NCBI GenBank assembly: GCA_031552845.1
Contig: JAVBMC010000026.1
Span: 1-32,170, forward strand
Direction: 5' to 3'
DNA length: 32,170 nt
Source of the DNA: JAVBMC01 sp031552845
GTDB lineage: Bacteria > Verrucomicrobiota > Kiritimatiellia > RFP12 > DVOR01
Below are positions 24,069-32,170 of this stretch, piece by piece. How positions within the stretch are numbered: position 1 is the first letter of the stretch; each line of letters opens with the position of its first letter. The translations under genes were made by a program, and so were the position numbers. A model generated the notes under the pieces. That model made no database searches, was not told the origin of the DNA, and was given only the letters and a program-made list of their open reading frames with translations.

Positions 24069-25632
24069 TCGTCCTTCGCGGCTTCGGCCTGTTTGGCTTT
24101 GAAGATGACGAGCGTGGTGTGTTGCTGGCCGAAGTTGGGCACTACGGCGTACTCGCTGTAGCGGGCCGTGATGGCTTTCATAATTTGGCGCCAACGCCAG
24201 CCGTCGATTTCAGTGGGCGTCATGGCCGGAGCTTCTAACGCAAAAAAGTAGTCGCTGGCCGCAACCACGGGCGCGGGGCTTTTGGCAATGATGTCTAGGG
24301 CCAGCTCACGATTTAAGATATGGTGACGCTTGGCGGCATCGGCTTCAATCTCGGGGAAGTAACAGAAGGGCCCCATCTCCATGCCGCGCGGGACATTGCA
24401 ATGCGCTTCGACTGCGAGGTAGGTGTCCATCGTGAGCAAGGTGTTGGTGTCGCCGAGCAGGGGCTTGATGAACTTGGCGGTCTTGCGGAGGACTTGCAGG
24501 TCGGTTTCGGACTTCTTGACAACCCAGAAGCGGTCTTGGCGGATGACTGCCCAGTCTTGCACAAGCGGCGAGGCGGCAGCGGTGAGTCCGCAGACGAGCA
24601 GCACCGGCCACAGGCCCAAGCGGGAGCAGGCATAGGCGTCTTCACGATAGAGGAGTCCGACTAGCGCGGTGACGAGCAGGGGCATGACGGGAGTTTGGTA
24701 ATCGTCGTAGGGATAGGGCGCGCAGAGCTGTAATAGAAATACACCCGCCCACACGCAGAGCAACAATGCGGGGAGCGTGGAGAAGATTTGACGGAGCGGC
24801 TGCTTCTCAGCAGTTCCGTTGGAGCAGCGTATGGCGGCGTACCAGAAGCAGGCGAGCAGGACGAGGGCGAGGTGTCCGCGCAGGATGCGCACGAGCGAAC
24901 CGATTGCAAAGAAGAGTCCGCCATCGGCGCGTTGTCCGTGAAATTGTTGCGCGAAGCAGAAGTTGGCGTAGTCCAGCTTCATGATAACGCAGAGTAGCAT
25001 CAGCAGTCCTAATGCACCGGCTATGCCGAAGTAGAGCCATGCCTTGGGGTAGTGTTTGTTGTTGCAAAGCAGCCAGAGGCCGGTGATTGGCAAAGCGATG
25101 CCGAGAGAGAGGCGCGTGCCCGCAGCGATGGCGAGGAGGAGGCCGCAGGGGATTGCCCACGCGGAGTGCTGCTTGAGGCGGGTGAGGCAGTAGAAGGCGG
25201 CGGCGAGCAGGAGTGCTGCAAGCGCGTAGGTCTTGGGGATGACGGTGAAGTAGCTGTGGTAAACGTTGCAGGCCAACAGCGCGAAGACTGTCAGGCGTAC
25301 GACCCAACTGCGTCCGGCAAGGAGGCTTGCGAATGCTGCGGCGGCGAAGCCGAGCACGAGCGTCAGCACGCGTCCGCCGAGTACGCCGAAGGGTTCCCAC
25401 AACGGTGCGGCGGTGCCATAAACGAAGGGCATTACAGGGCCTTGCGTGAAGAAGTAATCACGGTATGGCAATAACCCTTGCCGGAGGAGTTTGGCGGCAT
25501 AAAGGTACCAGCCTTCGTCTTGGTTCAGCGGTCCGTAAAAGAGATTGCCGAGCGCAATGGCCGCCGCGCCGATGACGAGCAGCAGCGCAGGCAGACCGAC
25601 GGTCAGGCGGCGTGAGGGAGGAGTGATTGATG

Positions 25633-25636
<4 letters not shown>
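24065..25636 (-). CDS. Polytopic membrane glycosyltransferase-like protein (GT39/ArnT type)
   Basis: 523 residues from GTG 25636, which overlaps the TGA of the SNF2 gene as GTGA, a coupling arrangement. About ten to twelve hydrophobic helices are visible. The first periplasmic loop reads GPLNQDEGWYLYAAKLLRQG and LPYRDYFFTQGPVMPFVYG; the acidic DE in this loop is the catalytic position of ArnT/Pmt-type transferases that take sugars from a polyprenyl-phosphate lipid. A soluble C-terminal domain of about 140 residues follows the last helix (SETDLQVLRKTAKFIKPLLGDTNT onwards). The acceptor (lipid A, protein or glycan) is unknown. Confidence 0.75.
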
Positions 25637-29862
<4,226 letters not shown>

Positions 29863-30251
29863 AACAACGGTACGCTACATTTGATAAATGAAACCAGTCA
29901 GATTGTAGCACGGGAAAGCAGAAAAAGAAAGTACAAAAAATAGAGGCCGCCAGACAATATTATACGCCCCTCTACGTCACCCGCGCCAAAAGGCCACAAA
30001 ATGATGAGCGCATTATTCGATATTTTTGTCACCACGCCCCTCGCATAGGCGCCAAGTCAAGCCGCCCCGTCACAGGAAAAAGCAGTGAAAACGGGGAACT
30101 AATGGTCAATAAATGAGTCACGTGTGAAGCGTCTCTCGTACTGCGTGCTTGCGCCCGTGAACTTACATCTCGCGTTCCCGTTAAACTGTACGCCGTTGAT
30201 CTTTAGCTAGCCGTTTGCTGACGTTTTGACGCTCCAGTTCGAAAGGATCTA
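29863..30251. other. Spacer upstream of the SNF2 gene
   Basis: No gene is supported. It holds the SNF2 promoter (29902-29910) and an inverted repeat CCCCGT (30065-30070)/ACGGGG (30091-30096), with CAC/GTG adding to the stem inside it. No T-run follows the repeat, so it is not a clear terminator. A TTCGAAA near 30237 resembles a T-loop but no tRNA can be folded. Confidence 0.4.
29902..29910 (-). promoter_or_regulatory. Extended -10 promoter candidate for the SNF2 operon
   Basis: On the minus strand TGCTACAAT (29910-29902): TGn followed by TACAAT, five of six matches. The -35 is poor. The ATG lies about 40 bases downstream. Confidence 0.4.
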
Positions 30252-30398
30252 TCAACGCTTAAAGAGCTTGCTTGGTTGGTCTGACATTAAGATATTCATA
30301 GGAGTATTCATCAACAACACGCGGCGGCGGTGTAGAACTTGTGCGGCGATGAGTCCCGAAGTTCCCCCGCCAACGATAATCACATCATAATCAAACAT
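30252..30398 (-). pseudogene. FAD-dependent oxidoreductase N-terminal stub, downstream copy
   Basis: 48 codons from ATG 30398. The first 19 residues, MFDYDVIIVGGGTSGLIAA, are the GxGxxG Rossmann start of an FAD-dependent oxidoreductase whose full length would be 400 or more residues. The rest (QVLHRRRVLLMNTPMNILMS...) has no such character, so the gene is cut after the first beta-alpha unit. It begins 13 bases after the nitroreductase stop. The same start sequence occurs again at 31342. Confidence 0.6.
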
Positions 30399-30411
30399 GA
30401 GGGCGTTGACA

Positions 30412-31245
30412 CTAGTCCGTATAATGAAAACGGCGTGTTGCATCTGTAATATCGCGTTGAACTGTCCGTGCGTATTTAACCGCCGGATGTCCGAACATCA
30501 TGCTGTAAAACGGTGTTTTATTTTCGATGCCCAAGATGTCTCTAATCTCAGGTACAGCCGCAGCGGCAAAATTCAGCAGACCGCACCACACCGTTCCAAG
30601 TCCTGCACACTGTGCCAAAAGTTCGAAGTAAGTAAGCGATATTGCAATATCCTGATCGGCACAGGCGGCTCTGTCAGTCGCGGATACGATCAGCAAGTGC
30701 GGAGCACCCCGAAATAAATAGTCTGCGCCATTCCGTCTATAAGCGGCCACCGTCGCAACCAAGAAGTCCGGCATTTTCCTGCCTTCTTTGAGCGCGCTTT
30801 CGATCGTTTCGATGATGTCTTCGCGTAGCTTTTTCATTTGGGTCGTGTCATCAACGATAAGGTAGTTCAGAGCGCGGGCGTTACACCCGGTCGGCGCGTA
30901 AGCAAGGTCGGTCAAAAGGCCGTCAATCGTTTCTTTGGGAATGTTTTCATCCTTGTATTGCCGGACACTTCTGCGGCCGCGCACCAAAGTTTGCATTTGC
31001 TGTGACGTCGGAAATGTTCCCTGAAGCAGTGGGATGCTTTTCTCGGGGTTAACCCCGAAGATGGACAGTGCGCCGGTCGGGCATACCGACAGGCAATGTT
31101 GGCACTCAATACAATCAGAGGCCGTTTCGGGGAGCACTTTTGGCACATCACCCTTCACGGACAAAACACCGACAGGGCAATCTTTGGCGCATAACCCGCA
31201 ACGCGTACATTTTTCATCATCAATGATCAACTGCAAATCCTTCAT
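30412..31245 (-). CDS. Ferredoxin-nitroreductase fusion protein
   Basis: 277 residues from ATG 31245, placed after AAGGAG (31260-31255, minus strand). Residues 1-60 carry two 4Fe-4S motifs: C13-x2-C16-x2-C19-x3-C23-P and C45-x2-C48-x2-C51-x3-C55-P. The rest is an FMN-binding nitroreductase domain: RGRRSVRQYKDENIP, YAPTGCNARALNYLIV, GAPHLLIVSA and QCAGLGTVWCGLLNFA. Electrons would go from the clusters to FMN; such fusions are common in anaerobes, and the substrate (nitro compound, quinone or flavin) is open. A longer frame to 31611 crosses the promoter and the 22-bp repeats and is not real. An FAD-oxidoreductase stub sits on each side. Confidence 0.9.
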   Translation of the reverse strand: MKDLQLIIDDEKCTRCGLCAKDCPVGVLSVKGDVPKVLPETASDCIECQHCLSVCPTGALSIFGVNPEKSIPLLQGTFPTSQQMQTLVRGRRSVRQYKDENIPKETIDGLLTDLAYAPTGCNARALNYLIVDDTTQMKKLREDIIETIESALKEGRKMPDFLVATVAAYRRNGADYLFRGAPHLLIVSATDRAACADQDIAISLTYFELLAQCAGLGTVWCGLLNFAAAAVPEIRDILGIENKTPFYSMMFGHPAVKYARTVQRDITDATRRFHYTD

Positions 31246-31249
31246 GGTT

Positions 31250-31342
31250 TCAATCTCCTTGGGTAACGTCGGCGTATTCAAAGGGCGCGGCAATGAACCC
31301 CGCAATTCCCCCGCCAACGGTAATCGCATCATAATTGGACAC
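31250..31342 (-). pseudogene. FAD-dependent oxidoreductase N-terminal stub, upstream copy
   Basis: 31 codons from GTG 31342 to TGA 31252-31250: (V/M)SNYDAITVGGGIAGFIAAP and then PFEYADVTQGD. It shares YD-I-VGGG--G-IAA with the stub downstream of the nitroreductase, and both lose the family after the same few residues. It begins about two bases after the expected transcript start and its end runs into the nitroreductase ribosome binding site, so it could also act as a short leader peptide. Confidence 0.55.
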
Positions 31343-31350
31343 AGGGGCGT

Positions 31351-31379
31351 ACTATAATAGGTACAGAGAGTGCTGGCAA
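31351..31379 (-). promoter_or_regulatory. Promoter candidate for the nitroreductase unit
   Basis: On the minus strand TTGCCA (31379-31374), a 17-base spacer and TATAGT (31356-31351). Its position excludes the long upstream extension of the nitroreductase frame. Confidence 0.55.
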
Positions 31380-31472
31380 GGAAAAACGATTTGAGAGAGT
31401 AGCTCGCGCGGAGGGAGAGAGACGTGACTGAGTTTGGGGTGTTGCGGGAAATGTACATGGGTGATGGCGTTT

Positions 31473-31582
31473 TGTGGGCTTGCAAGCCCACAGTTGAAGG
31501 CTTACAACCCCACAAATGAAGGCTTGCAAGCCCGCAGTTGAAGGCTTCGAACCCCACAGTTGTGGGCTTACAAGCCCACAAA
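31473..31582. repeat. Five tandem 22-bp repeats with palindromic ends
   Basis: Five units of exactly 22 bases (31473, 31495, 31517, 31539, 31561) sharing GGCTT-(2)-AA-CCC-CA. Unit 1 contains the perfect 20-bp palindrome TGTGGGCTTGCAAGCCCACA, and unit 5 the same with AC at the centre; the three inner units start TGAAGG instead of TGTGGG and are only partly palindromic. It lies between the divergent nitroreductase and beta-helix promoters. Confidence 0.85.
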
Positions 31583-31692
31583 CAGCAATCGCCTATCACT
31601 GTAATTGGCAATTCATATGGAAAAACGGGACAATAAGCGTCTCGATAATCGATATCGCCACCAAAAGAATTATTTGGAGAGTAAGTTAGGCC

Positions 31693-31721
31693 TTGTCTTT
31701 CCTGAAATATAGGAGTATTAT
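31693..31721 (+). promoter_or_regulatory. Promoter candidate 1 for the beta-helix gene
   Basis: TTGTCT (31693-31698), a 17-base spacer and TATTAT (31716-31721). Confidence 0.4.
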
Positions 31722-31732
31722 TGCATTGCTTC

Positions 31733-31761
31733 TTGTTTCAGGAAGCTAAAAGATGTAGAAT
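31733..31761 (+). promoter_or_regulatory. Promoter candidate 2 for the beta-helix gene
   Basis: TTGTTT (31733-31738), a 17-base spacer and TAGAAT (31756-31761). It is closer to the start (ATG 31808) than candidate 1. Confidence 0.4.
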
Positions 31762-31807
31762 AAGCAGGTTGTTTTCTGGGCAAGGTGTGTCCAATAAGGT
31801 GATTTTT

Positions 31808-32170
31808 ATGAAATATTTTATTTTGATAATGGCAGTGGCGTGGAGCTGCTTTGTTGGCGCAGCGACGTGGCATGTGGATGCTGCAGGTGGCCGTGATTCG
31901 AGCGATGGAAAGAGTTGGAGTACTGCGAAGCGGTCGATTCAGGCCGCTGTAGATGTGTCGGCGGATGGGGATTTGATTTTGGTGGAGCGTGGGGTGTATG
32001 AGGGGTTCGTTTGGAAGGGGCGCTTTATTGAGATCCGTAGCATAACAGGCACGCCGCATACGATTGTAGATGGCGGTGGCACGAATCAGTGCGCGGTGTT
32101 GGGAGATAATACGCGGGGAAATGGGATTATTTTGGTTGGGTTTATGTTACGGAATGGGTTTGTTGAGGGG
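31808..32170 (+). CDS. Secreted right-handed beta-helix protein, N-terminal part (runs off the right edge)
   Basis: 121 codons from ATG 31808, six bases after AAGGTGA, with no stop before the window ends. A signal peptide (MKYFILIMAVAWSCFVGA) leads to ATWHVDAAGGRDSSDGKSWS, TAKRSIQAAVDVSADGDLIL and VERGVYEG, the standard opening of polymorphic outer-membrane or pectate-lyase-like beta-helix proteins of the PVC group. First coils follow: FVWKGRFIEIRS, HTIVDGGGTNQCAVL, NGIILVGFMLRNG. Such proteins are often several hundred to thousands of residues long and exported to the surface; adhesion or polysaccharide binding is the usual guess. The C-terminal anchor is outside the window. Confidence 0.8.
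   Translation, partial: MKYFILIMAVAWSCFVGAATWHVDAAGGRDSSDGKSWSTAKRSIQAAVDVSADGDLILVERGVYEGFVWKGRFIEIRSITGTPHTIVDGGGTNQCAVLGDNTRGNGIILVGFMLRNGFVEG

Larger units (their letters stand above)
31380..31807. other. Divergent intergenic region
   Basis: About 430 bases between the nitroreductase promoter and the beta-helix gene. It holds the 22-bp repeat block (31473-31582) and two plus-strand promoter candidates (31693-31721 and 31733-31761). No gene is supported; the minus frame at 31718-32059 is a shadow of the beta-helix gene. Confidence 0.5.

Noticed and set aside
30225..30260. tRNA gene, because of a T-loop-like TTCGAAA
   Set aside because: No acceptor stem, anticodon stem or D-arm can be folded around it.
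31473..31582. CRISPR array
   Set aside because: The units are adjacent without spacers and are palindromic, and no cas gene is in the window.
31246..31611. N-terminal extension of the nitroreductase frame
   Set aside because: It translates the 22-bp repeats and crosses the promoter at 31351-31379; ATG 31245 with AAGGAG is the right start.

Overview
The window looks like a chromosomal segment of a Gram-negative anaerobe of the PVC group (Kiritimatiellota, Lentisphaerota or Verrucomicrobiota). This is an inference from gene content: a secreted parallel beta-helix protein of the 'WHVDA...AxxxIQAAVD...GDxILVxxGxY' type, a sodium-pumping decarboxylase beta subunit, a long eukaryotic-type glycyl-tRNA synthetase and a very large SNF2 helicase. 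No rRNA or tRNA is present to fix the taxonomy. TAG ends several intact genes here, so the genetic code looks standard.

Layout. (1) 1-797: the 5' part of an IS30-like transposase on the minus strand, running off the left edge, then a spacer with the gyrA promoter. (2) 798-6269, plus strand: gyrA, an orphan adenine-N6 DNA methyltransferase starting one base after the gyrA stop, and glyS. (3) 6308-11246, plus strand: seven tandem paralogous genes carrying eight copies of a two-helix membrane anchor plus PH-like domain. One gene is a two-domain fusion and one seems to start at CTG. (4) 11262-15017, plus strand: a flavodoxin-like oxidoreductase, a secreted GH30-type glycosidase broken by one in-frame amber codon, and an oadB-type decarboxylase beta subunit with an unusual N-terminal extension. 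(5) 15018-15833: a long spacer holding a candidate 24-residue hydrophobic peptide on the minus strand. (6) 15834-19512, plus strand: a secreted di-haem beta-propeller cytochrome, a two-domain Rid protein and a ResB-like cytochrome c biogenesis protein. (7) 19516-22346, minus strand: mutY, then a radical-SAM gene followed by yebC with a clear terminator. (8) 22392-24068: a regulatory-looking spacer with four 22-bp-phased repeats, then a ParB/Srx-like gene and a YrbL-like gene. (9) 24065-29862, minus strand: a 1409-residue SNF2 helicase translationally coupled to a polytopic glycosyltransferase-like protein. (10) 30252-31342, minus strand: a ferredoxin-nitroreductase gene flanked by two N-terminal stubs of an FAD oxidoreductase. 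(11) 31473-32170: five 22-bp palindromic repeats, then the start of a secreted beta-helix protein running off the right edge.

How the genes may work together. The cytochrome and ResB-like genes form a plausible extracytoplasmic electron-transfer unit. The gyrA-methyltransferase-glyS set is an unusual coupling of housekeeping genes to an orphan methyltransferase. The least ordinary part is the PH-like tandem array, a local gene family that grew by duplication and whose membrane halves have diverged far more than its C-terminal domain. Its function cannot be read from the sequence.
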